The notes under the pieces are model-generated. The model saw only the letters and a program-made list of their open reading frames with translations, ran no database searches and had not been told where the DNA came from. Made by a program: the position numbers and the translations under genes. This document shows, one piece after another, positions 24,299 to 32,976 of a stretch of 64,000 nt of DNA. The stretch lies in the NCBI RefSeq assembly GCF_900291015.1, contig NZ_OLKL01000034.1:33520-97519 (forward strand), written 5' to 3'. Numbering within the stretch: the first letter of the stretch is position 1; each line of letters starts with the position of its first letter. This DNA comes from Pseudomonas persica (lineage in GTDB: Bacteria; Pseudomonadota; Gammaproteobacteria; Pseudomonadales; Pseudomonadaceae).

Positions 24299-25764
24299 CG
24301 GCGGCCACCTCCCCCACGGCGTGCGGGCGCACTGGGCCGGGAAATCTGGTGCCCGGCGGCGCGCGACGTGCTGGGGCGCTGGGCGAGCGACTGGCTGGTG
24401 CGGCCGCGGCTGGCCTGTGCGCTGGTGCGCGAGGGCGAACGCACACCGTCGAAGGCATTGTTACGCGCCCGGCCAGCTGTATTGGAGGGCCGGTTTTGCG
24501 CCAGTTGCCGCCCCTGGCCTTCGCCCTGCCTGTGCTGGTTCAGCTGGTTGTTCTGCTGCCGAGCCTGGGTGTTACGGGTGTCCTGTCGGCGGTCGGTTGC
24601 CCTCGGGTTGTCGCTACGGGGCTGCAGGCGGTTACCGGGCGAATTGCCCGCCTGCGCTTCGCGCATCTGCTGGCGTGCCTGCCGATTGCTGGTAGCCGGC
24701 CGTTCGATGCCGGCCCGGTCCATCGACGCCCTGGCCTTGTCCCGCGCCTGGGCGCGCTGGGCGTCGTCGCCGCGGAAGGCAGTACGCTGGGTGGCACCGT
24801 CCAGCTGGCGACCGTACTGCTGACGGCTGCGGGAATCGCGATACGGCACCCCGTCGCGGTTGGCGGCGTTATGCTGCCACTTGTTCTGGTTGTTGGTGAT
24901 GCGGTTGTTGGCATTGATGTTGTTGTAGCGGTTGACGTCGATGTCGATGTCATTGTTGCCCCAGTCACAGTCACCCCACAGCGAGGCGACGATCGCCACG
25001 CCGGTACCGAAAGCCAGGCCCGCCACCAGCGCGGAACCGGGGTAGTACATGGGCGGTGGCGGGTAATACGCCGGCGGCGAGGCCGGGTAGGCCCAGGTGC
25101 CGTAGGTGCTGCTCGGGTTGTAGCTGGGCACGTACACCACTTGCGGGTCGGCCGGCTCGATGATGATGGTGGTGGGCGGGCTGCTGGCAGTGACCACCGG
25201 GGTGCCGCTGCCTTTGGAGGCCGGGGCCGGTGCTGGTGCGGGCGCAGTCTGCACGGTCACGTTCTGGTACTGGTTGCTCTGCAGGTTGCCGGCGGCCTGG
25301 GCCTGATGACGCAGGCGCTGCACGCCGCCCATGACATCGTCGGGCTGCGCAAGGAAGGCGTCGCCCAGGCGCTGTACCCAGACCGGGTCCTGAGCCAGGG
25401 TTGCCAGCACCTGCGGGAAGGCCACCAGCGCTTGTACGCTCGGGTCCCATGGCTGGTTCGCCACCTTCTTGACGGCATCGTCGCCGGAGGCCTTGGGGTT
25501 GGCCTCGGACCAGGTCACGGCTTCGCTGACCTGCCCCGGGTAGGTGGATGCCATCAACACCTGGGCCAGCAGCGCATCGGGATACAAGGCGATGGGTGCG
25601 AGCATCTGGTCCAGTTGCTCCTCGGTGAACACCGGATCCTTGGCCGCGACCGTATCGGTTTGTGGCGCCGGGTCCGGGGCCGGTACGTCCTCTGCCAGCA
25701 CCAGGCCAGGCGTAGCGCTCAGATACAGGATCACCAGCAGGACCGCTGACAATGGCATGCGCAT
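24295..25764 (-). CDS. DUF3300 family exported protein (489 aa)
   Basis: A signal peptide (MRMPLSAVLLVILYLSATPG) precedes a DUF3300 domain (about residues 45-240) with FTEEQLDQMLAPIALYPDAL, TYPGQVSEAVTW and a PADPQVVYVPSYNPSSTYG block. After a short hydrophobic Gly/Ala/Val segment (about 265-280), the C-terminal half is a low-complexity Asn/Gln/Arg-rich and then Arg/Ser-rich tail, ending in GRR. The start follows GGGGAGAAGCG. It is cotranscribed with the DUF2950 gene. The function is unknown; the basic tail may bind nucleic acid or envelope polyanions. Confidence 0.88.
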   Translation of the reverse strand: MRMPLSAVLLVILYLSATPGLVLAEDVPAPDPAPQTDTVAAKDPVFTEEQLDQMLAPIALYPDALLAQVLMASTYPGQVSEAVTWSEANPKASGDDAVKKVANQPWDPSVQALVAFPQVLATLAQDPVWVQRLGDAFLAQPDDVMGGVQRLRHQAQAAGNLQSNQYQNVTVQTAPAPAPAPASKGSGTPVVTASSPPTTIIIEPADPQVVYVPSYNPSSTYGTWAYPASPPAYYPPPPMYYPGSALVAGLAFGTGVAIVASLWGDCDWGNNDIDIDVNRYNNINANNRITNNQNKWQHNAANRDGVPYRDSRSRQQYGRQLDGATQRTAFRGDDAQRAQARDKARASMDRAGIERPATSNRQARQQMREAQAGNSPGNRLQPRSDNPRATDRRQDTRNTQARQQNNQLNQHRQGEGQGRQLAQNRPSNTAGRARNNAFDGVRSPSRTSAQASRGRTSQSLAQRPSTSRAAGHQISRPSAPARRGGGGRR

Positions 25765-25909
25765 CGCTTCTCCCCGTGAGATCAGGCCGCGTGGATTAAG
25801 GGTAGCAATGACGCTGCTTTTAGCCAGATACGGGGCGCGCGCCAAGGGTGGGGGTGGTTGCTGCTTTTGAATCTATATCAGGGCTGGATTGACATCTGTA
25901 ATTGACTGT

Positions 25910-25992
25910 AGCGGCCCTTTGGCGGGCACGCCCGCTCCCACAGGTACTCCACAATGTTCAAACCTGTGGTGATCCTGTGAGAGCGGGCGGGG
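25910..25992. repeat. REP pair
   Basis: GGCGGGCACGCCCGCTCCCA and a degenerate inverted partner CTGTGAGAGCGGGCGGGGC lie between the DUF3300 gene and the downstream end of the membrane protein gene. Confidence 0.75.
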
Positions 25993-25993
25993 C

Positions 25994-26653
25994 TCAGCCG
26001 CCCAGGGCGATGATCGCCATGATCAGCGCCGCCCCGACCGCTGCCAGGACCACGCCGGTCAACAGGGTACGGCCACCGGAATAGCGTGCCAGCAGCCAGC
26101 CCGCAAGGAAGAGCATGGCCAGGGCGACCAGGTTCGACACGCGGATGGCCGTGCCGGTGGTCTCGATCAGCAGGAATGGAATGACCATCGGGAAGGTGGC
26201 CAGTACCACCAACAGGAAAGTGGCCAGGGCGGCCTTGAGATCATCCAGCCCCAGGCGCACCGGCAGCGGGCGGCCAGCATCACGCTGCATCCGCCCGCGC
26301 AGCATCTCCAGGCCGTCAGCATCCAGTGCCAGGCCGATGCGCTCTGGCAGCGCATCGGCAATCAGCCTGCGCCCCTGGCTGGCTTCAACGGCTTGCAGGC
26401 GGGCCAGCAAGGTCCGGCTGCGGGTGCGCTCGGTCCAGGTACGCAACAAATAGATGACCGCATCGGCCAGGCCCCAGGCCAGGTTGCAGCCGAACGCGGC
26501 AATCAGCATCAGCCGGGCATCTTCGCGCCCTGCCGTAGCAACGCTTAGCGAGCCGATGAAGGTCATCGCCATCAACAGCCCGAAGATGACTTCGGTGATC
26601 CGGTCGATCGGCTCCAGCACGCCCCATTTGCGCGGTTGTTCGTCTTGCCCCAT
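25994..26653 (-). CDS. Five-helix membrane protein, VIT1/CCC1-like (219 aa)
   Basis: The start MGQDEQPRKWGVLEPIDRIT has an excellent ribosome binding site (GGGAGGGTG). About five hydrophobic segments are visible: EVIFGLLMAMTFIGSLSV, RLMLIAAFGCNLAWGLADAV, a central pair after DDLKAALATFLLV, LVALAMLFLAGWLLARYSG, and a C-terminal helix. A soluble Arg-rich segment separates the second and third. Helix number and the AFGCNLAWGLADAVIYLL motif recall the VIT1/CCC1 iron/manganese transporter superfamily, but the assignment is tentative. Confidence 0.6.
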   Translation of the reverse strand: MGQDEQPRKWGVLEPIDRITEVIFGLLMAMTFIGSLSVATAGREDARLMLIAAFGCNLAWGLADAVIYLLRTWTERTRSRTLLARLQAVEASQGRRLIADALPERIGLALDADGLEMLRGRMQRDAGRPLPVRLGLDDLKAALATFLLVVLATFPMVIPFLLIETTGTAIRVSNLVALAMLFLAGWLLARYSGGRTLLTGVVLAAVGAALIMAIIALGG

Positions 26654-26783
26654 CGCACCCTCCCGGTTCCTCTGGAACCATCGATAGTCACTATCGAGAA
26701 TGGCAATTTCTGCCAAACGACCTGGCCGAATAACCTTGCTCCATCGACTTGCCGTCCACGACCCCGGCCCCTGGAGCGACCTG

Positions 26784-27035
26784 ATGAACACCCTGGCCCG
26801 CCTGCTCTCCGCCACCCTTGCCGTTGTTGCCATCGCCATCACAGGCGGCTGTGCCAGCCACCCCGAACTGCGCCCCTACACCGCCGAAGAAACCCGTCAA
26901 CTGCAACTGGAAGCGCTGCAGCGCCGTGGCCTGTCGCTGGACGACTATGAGCAGCAACGGCGGGTAATCCAGCGGGCCGGCAACCTGCCGGTAGTGACCG
27001 AAACCGCTGACGCTGACCGTTCGACCAAAGGCTGA
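26784..27035 (+). CDS. Small lipoprotein (83 aa)
   Basis: A signal peptide ends in a lipobox (AITGGC, Cys near residue 23). It is followed by a charged helical domain with YTAEETRQLQLEALQRRGLSLDDYEQQ split over about residues 31-57. The ATG at 26784 follows CTGGAGCGACC. It is expected to be an outer- or inner-membrane lipoprotein; the function is unknown. Confidence 0.75.
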   Translation: MNTLARLLSATLAVVAIAITGGCASHPELRPYTAEETRQLQLEALQRRGLSLDDYEQQRRVIQRAGNLPVVTETADADRSTKG

Positions 27036-27116
27036 ACGGGCTAGCCAACGGTTCCCTCCCTCCGCCGGCACGGGTATGCTCTACAGCTCAACTGCAAGCC
27101 TTCCAGGACGGAGACC

Positions 27117-27836
27117 ATGACCAGGCCCCTTCTGTTGCTGAGTGCTGCACTGCTGTTCAGCCCCGTGCTGCTGGCCCAGCAAATCAAACGCGAACTGGGC
27201 GACTTCGACTTCACCCTCGCCACCACACCTTCACGCAGCATGGCCCAGGGGCTGATCTCGCCCAGCGCCATCGGTGCGTTCCACGGTGGCCTCGACTTCA
27301 GCCACCCCAGCGGCTGGTATCTGGGCCAGTACGCCCCGAGCATGGGCGTGACACCCGGTTCCACCCTGCGGCTGGACAGTTACCTGGGCTACAAGCACCG
27401 CTTCGATAGCAGCCTGGGCTACGAGGTGGGGTTGATCCATTATAGTCAGCCGGACATCGCAGGCCCCGACAGTTATGCCCTGTACGGCGGGCTGTCGGTG
27501 CTGGGCAGGCGTTTCGGCGGAGCGCTGCGCGACAACCCCGACAACCGCACCGGCACCCTGTTCGCCGACTTCGGCCAACTGCCGCTGTTCGACGTCGACC
27601 TTACCGTCAAGCTCGCCCATCACCGCCTGGGCGCGCCATTCACCATTGGCGATGGCAGCCAGGTGAATACCTTTTCCGATTGGTCGCTGGAACTGTCCCG
27701 GCCCTGGCTTGGCATCGACCTGAACCTGATCTACAGCAACTCCAGCCTCAGTGGCGGCGGGTGTGATGCATACTCGGGCATCAATAGCTATTGCGACAGC
27801 ATGGTTACCCTCAAGGCACAGCGCAGTTTCTTCTAG
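27117..27836 (+). CDS. TorF family putative porin (239 aa)
   Basis: A signal peptide (MTRPLLLLSAALLFSPVLLA) is followed by beta-rich sequence of the TorF/Gcw_chp family: GGLDFSHPSGWYLGQYAP, YLGYKHRFDSSLGYEVGL and an alternating strand pattern to a C-terminal Phe, the outer-membrane insertion signal. Two cysteines near the end (GCDAYSGINSYC) could form a disulfide. The transported substrate is unknown. Confidence 0.8.
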   Translation: MTRPLLLLSAALLFSPVLLAQQIKRELGDFDFTLATTPSRSMAQGLISPSAIGAFHGGLDFSHPSGWYLGQYAPSMGVTPGSTLRLDSYLGYKHRFDSSLGYEVGLIHYSQPDIAGPDSYALYGGLSVLGRRFGGALRDNPDNRTGTLFADFGQLPLFDVDLTVKLAHHRLGAPFTIGDGSQVNTFSDWSLELSRPWLGIDLNLIYSNSSLSGGGCDAYSGINSYCDSMVTLKAQRSFF

Positions 27837-27913
27837 CGAGGCGGCGCCAGCGCAATGCCGCACCCGGTATACAACAGAGCATTTGCTTGGCGCCACCACC
27901 CCATTGCCTGGCG

Positions 27914-28324
27914 CTACACCGCTGCCACCGCCTCGATCTCCACCAGCATGCCATCCAGCGCCAGCCGCGGAACCGGTATCAGCGTGCAGGTCGGTTTCAT
28001 GTGCGGGCCCCAGGCCCTGTCAGCCTCGGTTACCCACTCACGCAGACGCGTGTCGGAATGCTCGACGATCAGCAGGGTCAGCTTGAACACCTGGGCCAGG
28101 CTGGCGCCTTTCGAGGCCAGGGCCAGTTCCAGGTTGGCCAGCGCCTGGCGGGCCTGCTCGGCAAACAGCGGCGACAGCTGCCCGTTGCGGCCCTCCCCGC
28201 CCTGACCGGCGATGAACAGCAGGCGGCTGTCGGCATGAACTTCGGCGACATGGGAATAGGCATTGCCGCTGGGGTCGTACAGGCCTTCGGGGTTGCTCAG
28301 TTGGAACGCGGTTGAATGACTCAC
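27914..28324 (-). CDS. RidA family protein without the catalytic arginine (136 aa)
   Basis: The overall fold signature of the Rid family is clear (LFIAGQGGEGRNGQLSPLF, QARQALANLELALASKGASL, LVEIEAVA). In contrast to the RidA-family protein at 8688, the position of the catalytic Arg105 is occupied by Pro in KPTCTLIPVPRL, while the C-terminal Glu is kept. Such members belong to Rid subfamilies without proven imine deaminase activity. The gene converges on torF. Confidence 0.8.
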   Translation of the reverse strand: MSHSTAFQLSNPEGLYDPSGNAYSHVAEVHADSRLLFIAGQGGEGRNGQLSPLFAEQARQALANLELALASKGASLAQVFKLTLLIVEHSDTRLREWVTEADRAWGPHMKPTCTLIPVPRLALDGMLVEIEAVAAV

Positions 28325-28393
28325 GGTAAGTCCTCGATCAATTGAGAGAGTGACGGAGTATCGGACCTTGAGTTAACTTGAGGTCAAGCGCGG

Positions 28394-28428
28394 GTTGTGG
28401 GAGCGGGCTTGCCCGTGAAGCAGGCGCC
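28394..28428. repeat. Single REP unit
   Basis: TTGTGGGAGCGGGCTTGCCC followed by GTGAAGCAGGCG is a solitary REP unit in the divergent gap between the Rid gene and the next small gene. Confidence 0.75.
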
Positions 28429-28552
28429 GCAGTGTAGGGGTTTTCGTACAGCGCACTGGCTTCCGTAAACCACGCGTCTGTATGCGCAGCGGCCGCCAGG
28501 CGCTAGATTGCAAGACCCGGCATGGAGGCCTGTACGTAACAAGGATAAAGCG

Positions 28553-28879
28553 ATGAGCAAATTTGATTTTCAACTGGCCTATACCATCAAGCCAAACAAC
28601 CCTGCCCGAGATGAAACCGATGCTGCGCAGGCGCGACTGCATCTGCGCGAGAAAATTGGCCTGGACACCGTCGAGCACATTGAAACCACCTTGCTCGGGG
28701 TGATCACACTCAAAAGCACCACACTCGCAGACCGCAAACGCGAAGCCGAAAAGCTGCTTCACGATTACATCCATGAAGCGCTCAAGCAACTGCGTGTGCT
28801 GTCGACCGTGAAGTTCTACGGCTGCCTGATGGTGGACGGGTTGGGGTCAGCCATGCGCTTTGACATCCTGCCCAAGTGA
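28553..28879 (+). CDS. Hypothetical soluble protein (108 aa)
   Basis: The ATG follows AAGGATAAAGCG. The protein (MSKFDFQLAYTIKPNNPARD...) has an alpha/beta pattern with a central charged helix (ADRKREAEKLLHDYIHEALK) and no membrane segment. No family was recognised. A bidirectional terminator follows. Confidence 0.7.
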   Translation: MSKFDFQLAYTIKPNNPARDETDAAQARLHLREKIGLDTVEHIETTLLGVITLKSTTLADRKREAEKLLHDYIHEALKQLRVLSTVKFYGCLMVDGLGSAMRFDILPK

Positions 28880-28886
28880 ACAGTAA

Positions 28887-28916
28887 CGGCATCAGGCGCC
28901 GCCGCGCCTGATGCCG
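28887..28916. terminator. Bidirectional terminator between convergent genes
   Basis: GGCATCAGGCG (28888-28898) pairs perfectly with CGCCTGATGCC (28905-28915). The hairpin lies between two genes that converge on it. Confidence 0.8.
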
Positions 28917-28923
28917 TACACCG

Positions 28924-29136
28924 TCATTTTTCCTGCAGTACCGCCCTGCCCTTCACCGCCCGAGGCCCGCGCCAGGCCCAGAACAGCAAGCCGGGAAATG
29001 GCGCGTAGACCACGAAGACGATCCACAGCATCTTGCGCTCGGCGCGCCGGTCACTGCCGATGATGTGCCAGATGGCCCATATTTCCAGCAGGACCACAAA
29101 GGCCGCGATGATGATCCAGATCGTTCCGATTTCCAT
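28924..29136 (-). CDS. PLDc_N-type small membrane protein (70 aa)
   Basis: Two membrane helices (IGTIWIIIAAFVVLLEIWAI and MLWIVFVVYAPFPGLLFWA) are joined by a basic loop (GSDRRAERK). The P-F-PG-L--W pattern in the second helix is that of phospholipase D/cardiolipin synthase N-terminal (PLDc_N) domains. The catalytic PLD domain is absent, as in many stand-alone bacterial copies. The ATG at 29136 has GGGAGAGCGCTC before it, which decides the start. Confidence 0.8.
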   Translation of the reverse strand: MEIGTIWIIIAAFVVLLEIWAIWHIIGSDRRAERKMLWIVFVVYAPFPGLLFWAWRGPRAVKGRAVLQEK

Positions 29137-29240
29137 GAGCGCTCTCCCATTTGACATGTAATGGGTTGGGTTGCAGAGGCTGCTGAGGGTTCAGATTGAT
29201 TTGGCTGGCTTTAGGGCCCTATCGCCGGCGCAGGCAACCC

Positions 29241-29711
29241 TCAATGCCGCGCCACCTGCTCCAGCGCCGCCTTCAACGCCGGGGCATCGGCAAACGCCCG
29301 CTGGCTCACCAGCTTACCCTGCTCCAGTTGCAACCACTGCACCTGGCCATCCTGCCCGGGATACCGGCTGGCCACCCGCCCGTCGCGGTCAAGTAGCACC
29401 CGGTAGTTGTAGTCACGCATGGCAGGGATGGCGAACAGCTTGCTGATCAGCGCCGGCATGCGCTGGATGTCGGCAACGAACACCGCATCGCGCGCTTCCA
29501 GGTAGCCCTTGGGCTGTCCAGTCAGCGCCGCCTTGACCAGCTTGGCACCGTCCATGTCACGCGCCACCAGCAGAATGTGTGTACCGGCATCGAGGCTGTA
29601 GGCTTGGTCGTACTGGTCGAGCAGCGTCCACGGGGCGAGCTTGTCGCCAGGTTCCAGGGCATTGGCCAGCAATGGCATCAGGCAAAGCAAAAGGGCAGCG
29701 GCGTACTTCAT
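29241..29711 (-). CDS. Exported thioredoxin-fold protein (156 aa)
   Basis: A signal peptide (MKYAAALLLCLMPLLANA) precedes a domain that opens LEPGDKLAPWTLLDQYDQAY, as in AhpC/YtfJ-like thioredoxin-fold proteins. It lacks a CxxC pair, so no redox activity is predicted. The later RDYNYRVLLDRDGRVASRYPG strand fits the fold. A periplasmic location is expected. The fold call is by pattern and is moderately sure. Confidence 0.65.
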   Translation of the reverse strand: MKYAAALLLCLMPLLANALEPGDKLAPWTLLDQYDQAYSLDAGTHILLVARDMDGAKLVKAALTGQPKGYLEARDAVFVADIQRMPALISKLFAIPAMRDYNYRVLLDRDGRVASRYPGQDGQVQWLQLEQGKLVSQRAFADAPALKAALEQVARH

Positions 29712-29872
29712 CAAGGGCATCCTCAGTGACAGGAGCATCAGCATAGCGGCAACCGGCCAAGCCAGACAGGTTGCCTGAACACGACCTGGAACACGACACG
29801 GCCACCCGGGAGATTGTCTTTCCCCCGGCCACCCGCCACACTCTCAAGGCCAGCCAGGAAGCGGAGTCCAGA

Positions 29873-30880
29873 GTGCCCACGCCACGCCAGTTCAGCAAGA
29901 AGACCAGCACCAGCAACATGCTGCGGCTGAAGTCCACCAGCGCCAATGCCCAGGCCCCCTATCGGGTCGATTTCGTACTGCTCGAACACTTCTCGATGGC
30001 CAGCTTCACCGTGGCCATGGATGTGCTGGTCACGGCCAACCTGCTGCGCGCCGACAGCTTCCGGTTCACCCCGCTGTCGCTGGAAGGCGACCGCGTGCTC
30101 AGCGACCTGGGGCTGGAGCTGGTGGCCACCGAGTTGTCCGCCGAGGCGCTGAAAGAGCTGGACCTGCTGGTGATCTGCGGCGGCTTGCGCACGCCATTGA
30201 AGTACCCCGAGCTTGACCGCCTGCTGGGCGATTGCGCGGCCCACGGCATGGCCCTGGGCGGGCTGTGGAACGGCGCGTGGTTCCTCGGCCGCGCCGGGGT
30301 GCTGGACGACTATGGCTGCAGTATCCACCCCGAACAGCGCGCCAGCCTGTCCGAGCGCAGCCCGCAAACGCGGATCACCCCGGCCAGCTTCACCCTCGAC
30401 CGCGACCGCCTCAGCGCCGCCAGCCCCAATGGCGCCATGGAGCTGATGCTCGGCCTGGTGCGCCGGCTGTATGGCGACGGCCTGGCCGAAGGCGTCGAGG
30501 AGATCCTGTCGTTCTCCGGTGCCCGCTACCGCCAGGTCGGCCCGGGGGCGAAGAAATCCATGAGCCTGCACCTGCGCACCATCGTCGAGCTGATGGAGAA
30601 CAATCTCGAGGAAACCCTCAGCCTCGACCAGCTGGCCGCCTACAGCGGGCGCTCGCGCCGGCAGATCGACCGCCTGTTCCAGGCCCAGCTGGGTACTTCG
30701 CCGCGGCGTTACTACATGGAACTGCGTATCACCAAGAGCCGCCGCCTGTTGCAGTATTCCGACCTGTCGGTGATGGAGGTGGCAGTGGCCTGCGGGTTTG
30801 TTTCGGTGTCGCACTTCAGCAAATGCTATGCGGCGTACTTTGGCTACCCGCCGTCGCGCGAGCAGCGGTTGGGCGAGTGA
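29873..30880 (+). CDS. GlxA family transcriptional regulator (335 aa)
   Basis: An N-terminal DJ-1/PfpI-like domain (about 20-190) with VDFVLLEHFSMASFTVAMDVL and GGLWNGAWFLGRAGVLDD is fused to a C-terminal AraC-type double helix-turn-helix (LDQLAAYSGRSRRQIDRLFQ and VMEVAVACGFVSVSHFSKCYAAYFG). This GlxA architecture is used by regulators of betaine, carnitine, arginine and related catabolism. The GTG at 29873 was chosen because GCGGAGTCCAGA precedes it; a TTG further upstream and an ATG at 29918 are alternatives. The target genes are unknown. Confidence 0.88.
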   Translation: MPTPRQFSKKTSTSNMLRLKSTSANAQAPYRVDFVLLEHFSMASFTVAMDVLVTANLLRADSFRFTPLSLEGDRVLSDLGLELVATELSAEALKELDLLVICGGLRTPLKYPELDRLLGDCAAHGMALGGLWNGAWFLGRAGVLDDYGCSIHPEQRASLSERSPQTRITPASFTLDRDRLSAASPNGAMELMLGLVRRLYGDGLAEGVEEILSFSGARYRQVGPGAKKSMSLHLRTIVELMENNLEETLSLDQLAAYSGRSRRQIDRLFQAQLGTSPRRYYMELRITKSRRLLQYSDLSVMEVAVACGFVSVSHFSKCYAAYFGYPPSREQRLGE

Positions 30881-30913
30881 GCATCAAGGCTTCATTGATG
30901 TGTCGCCTGGGCC

Positions 30914-31007
30914 GGCCCTTTCGCGGGTAAACCCGCTCCCACAGGTATTGTGCAAATCTTTGGGACAGCGGTGATCCTGTGGGCGCGGGGTTACCCGCGA
31001 AGAGGCC
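30914..31007. repeat. REP pair (inverted)
   Basis: GCGGGTAAACCCGCTCCCAC and the opposite CTGTGGGCGCGGGGTTACCC flank a short spacer between the GlxA-type gene and the TetR gene, which converge. Confidence 0.85.
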
Positions 31008-31089
31008 AGCCCAGGCAGTCGAGAATCTTGCAAGGGCTTGCATTCAGGTTGCACGAAGACCGCCAGACGCTGAATACCTATCGACGTAC

Positions 31090-31761
31090 TTACGCGCGGA
31101 TGTACCGCAACACCGCGTCACAAATCATCGCCTTGTGACGCAGCTTGACCTGCTCATCGGACAGATCGATCTGGAAGATCTCGCCAAAGGTGTGGCGGTT
31201 CGAGACACGGTAGAAGCAGAACGAGCTCATCAGCATGTGCAGGTCGATAACCTCGATACCGGCGCGGAACACACCATCCTGCACACCGCGACGCAGGGTA
31301 TTGCCCAAGGCCTCGAGCACCAGGCTGCTCATTTCGCGAATGGCCGGCGACTGCTTGACGTACTCGCCATAGTGGATGTTTTCGGTGCAGATGATCCGCA
31401 CGAAATCGACGTTGCGGTCGTGGTGATCGAAGGTGAACTCCACCAGCCGGCGGATCGCCTGCTCGGCCGGCAGCGACTCCAGGTCCAGGCTTTGCTCGGT
31501 CTTGCGGATGTCGCCGTACAGTTTGATCAGGCACTCGCAGTACAACTGCTCCTTGCTGCCGAAGTAGTAGTAGATCATGCGCTTGGAGGTGGCGGTGCGC
31601 TCGGCGATGGCGTCGACGCGGGCACCGGCCAGCCCTTGCTGGACGAACTCGTTGATGGCGGCCTGGAGGATGTCCTCGCGCGTTTTCTCGGGGTTGTTCT
31701 TGCGCGTCTTGCGCCCCCCTTCGGTTCCAGGCTGGCCGAGGCTGACTACGGAATCACTCAT
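31090..31761 (-). CDS. TetR family regulator, divergent from allE (223 aa)
   Basis: The N-terminal TetR helix-turn-helix (ILQAAINEFVQQGLAGARVDAIAERTATSKRMIYYYFGSKEQL) is complete and the remainder is the ligand-binding helical domain. The ATG at 31761 was taken rather than the GTG two codons earlier. The divergent neighbour is a ureidoglycine aminohydrolase-like gene and a 14-bp palindrome lies between them, so control of that gene by a purine/allantoin-related ligand is a reasonable inference. Confidence 0.88.
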   Translation of the reverse strand: MSDSVVSLGQPGTEGGRKTRKNNPEKTREDILQAAINEFVQQGLAGARVDAIAERTATSKRMIYYYFGSKEQLYCECLIKLYGDIRKTEQSLDLESLPAEQAIRRLVEFTFDHHDRNVDFVRIICTENIHYGEYVKQSPAIREMSSLVLEALGNTLRRGVQDGVFRAGIEVIDLHMLMSSFCFYRVSNRHTFGEIFQIDLSDEQVKLRHKAMICDAVLRYIRA

Positions 31762-31864
31762 ACCCACTCACAGGCTATTTATTTGAATGAGGGGATTATC
31801 CGCGAGCGCGGCCATGCAGGGAAGCACGCTGTTGGTCGGGTAGCGCCACACGCTGTTCGGCCAG

Positions 31865-31878
31865 GGCAAGCGCTTGCC
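31865..31878. promoter_or_regulatory. Palindromic operator candidate between tetR and allE
   Basis: GGCAAGCGCTTGCC is a perfect 14-bp palindrome in the 287-base divergent gap. Its place about 100 bases before the TetR start and 170 before allE suits an operator for the TetR protein. Confidence 0.45.
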
Positions 31879-32048
31879 GAATGGGCACGCTGGCCGTCAA
31901 GTTCGCATTCAGCCAGCAAATACCGGGTATTCCAACATTTAATTTGTAGATGGCGCGCGCTCGCCCCTATTCTGTCGTCACATCCCCTGCGCCGCACCGG
32001 CCGGTGCGGTTCACGGCATGGGGAGAGAACAACAAGTCGAGATCGTCC

Positions 32049-32885
32049 ATGTCGAACCATTCGTACTTCGCCCCCCACGGTGGGCACCCGGCTCAGACCG
32101 AGCTGCTGACTGACCGTGCCATGTTCACCGAAGCCTATGCCGTCATCCCCAAGGGCGTGATGCGTGACATCGTCACCAGCCACCTGCCGTTCTGGGACAA
32201 GATGCGCATGTGGGTCATCGCCCGCCCGCTGACCGGCTTTGCCGAAACCTTCTCCCAGTACATCGTCGAAGTGGCCCCGGAAGGCGGCAGCGAGCGCCCT
32301 GAACTGGACCCGAACGCCGAAGCCGTGGTGTTCATCGTCGAAGGCGAACTGGACATCACCGTCGAAGGCAAGCACCACACCCTGGTACCGGGCGGCTATG
32401 CCTTCCTGGCCCCGGGCGCCGAATGGAGCCTGCGCAACAACAGCAAGTCCAACGTTACTTTCCACTGGCTGCGCAAGCACTACCAGAAGGTCGAAGGCCT
32501 GGACGTTCCCGAGTCGTTCGTTACCCACCGTGACAACGCCACCGTCATCGAAATGCCGGGCACCGAAGGCCGCTGGGTCACCACCCGCTTCGTCGACATG
32601 GCCGACATGCGCCACGACATGCACGTGAACATCGTCACCTTCCAGCCGGGCGGCGTGATCCCGTTCGCCGAAACCCACGTGATGGAACACGGCCTGTACG
32701 TGCTGGAAGGCAAGGCGGTGTACCGCCTGAATCAGGACTGGGTCGAAGTGGAAGCCGGCGACTTCATGTGGCTGCGCGCCTTCTGCCCGCAAGCCTGCTA
32801 TGCCGGCGGCCCAGGCAAGTTCAGCTACCTGCTGTACAAGGACGTGAACCGTCACGTGCACCTGACGTTGAACCCTAAGCGTTAA
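32049..32885 (+). CDS. allE: (S)-ureidoglycine aminohydrolase-like bicupin (278 aa)
   Basis: Two cupin domains are present (about 60-135 and 185-270). The second contains PGGVIPFAETHVMEHGLYVL and then YRLNQDWVEVEAGDFMWLRA and FSYLLYKDVNRH, which match AllE/YlbA, the Mn-dependent enzyme releasing ammonia from (S)-ureidoglycine in allantoin breakdown. The start MSNHSYFAPHGG fits the family. It stands alone here without other allantoin genes, with a divergent TetR gene, so a related bicupin function cannot be excluded. Confidence 0.8.
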   Translation: MSNHSYFAPHGGHPAQTELLTDRAMFTEAYAVIPKGVMRDIVTSHLPFWDKMRMWVIARPLTGFAETFSQYIVEVAPEGGSERPELDPNAEAVVFIVEGELDITVEGKHHTLVPGGYAFLAPGAEWSLRNNSKSNVTFHWLRKHYQKVEGLDVPESFVTHRDNATVIEMPGTEGRWVTTRFVDMADMRHDMHVNIVTFQPGGVIPFAETHVMEHGLYVLEGKAVYRLNQDWVEVEAGDFMWLRAFCPQACYAGGPGKFSYLLYKDVNRHVHLTLNPKR

Positions 32886-32901
32886 GCCCAGGCTGATGCC
32901 C

Positions 32902-32931
32902 GCAAGCCCGCCAACCTGGCGGGCTTGCTGT
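32902..32931 (+). terminator. Terminator of allE
   Basis: An 11-bp perfect stem GCAAGCCCGCC / GGCGGGCTTGC with a 5-base loop (AACCT) is followed by TGTTTG. Confidence 0.85.
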
Positions 32932-32976
32932 TTGCCGCGCATACTGAAACACCCATCCCCCCGTGCGGTACCAGCC

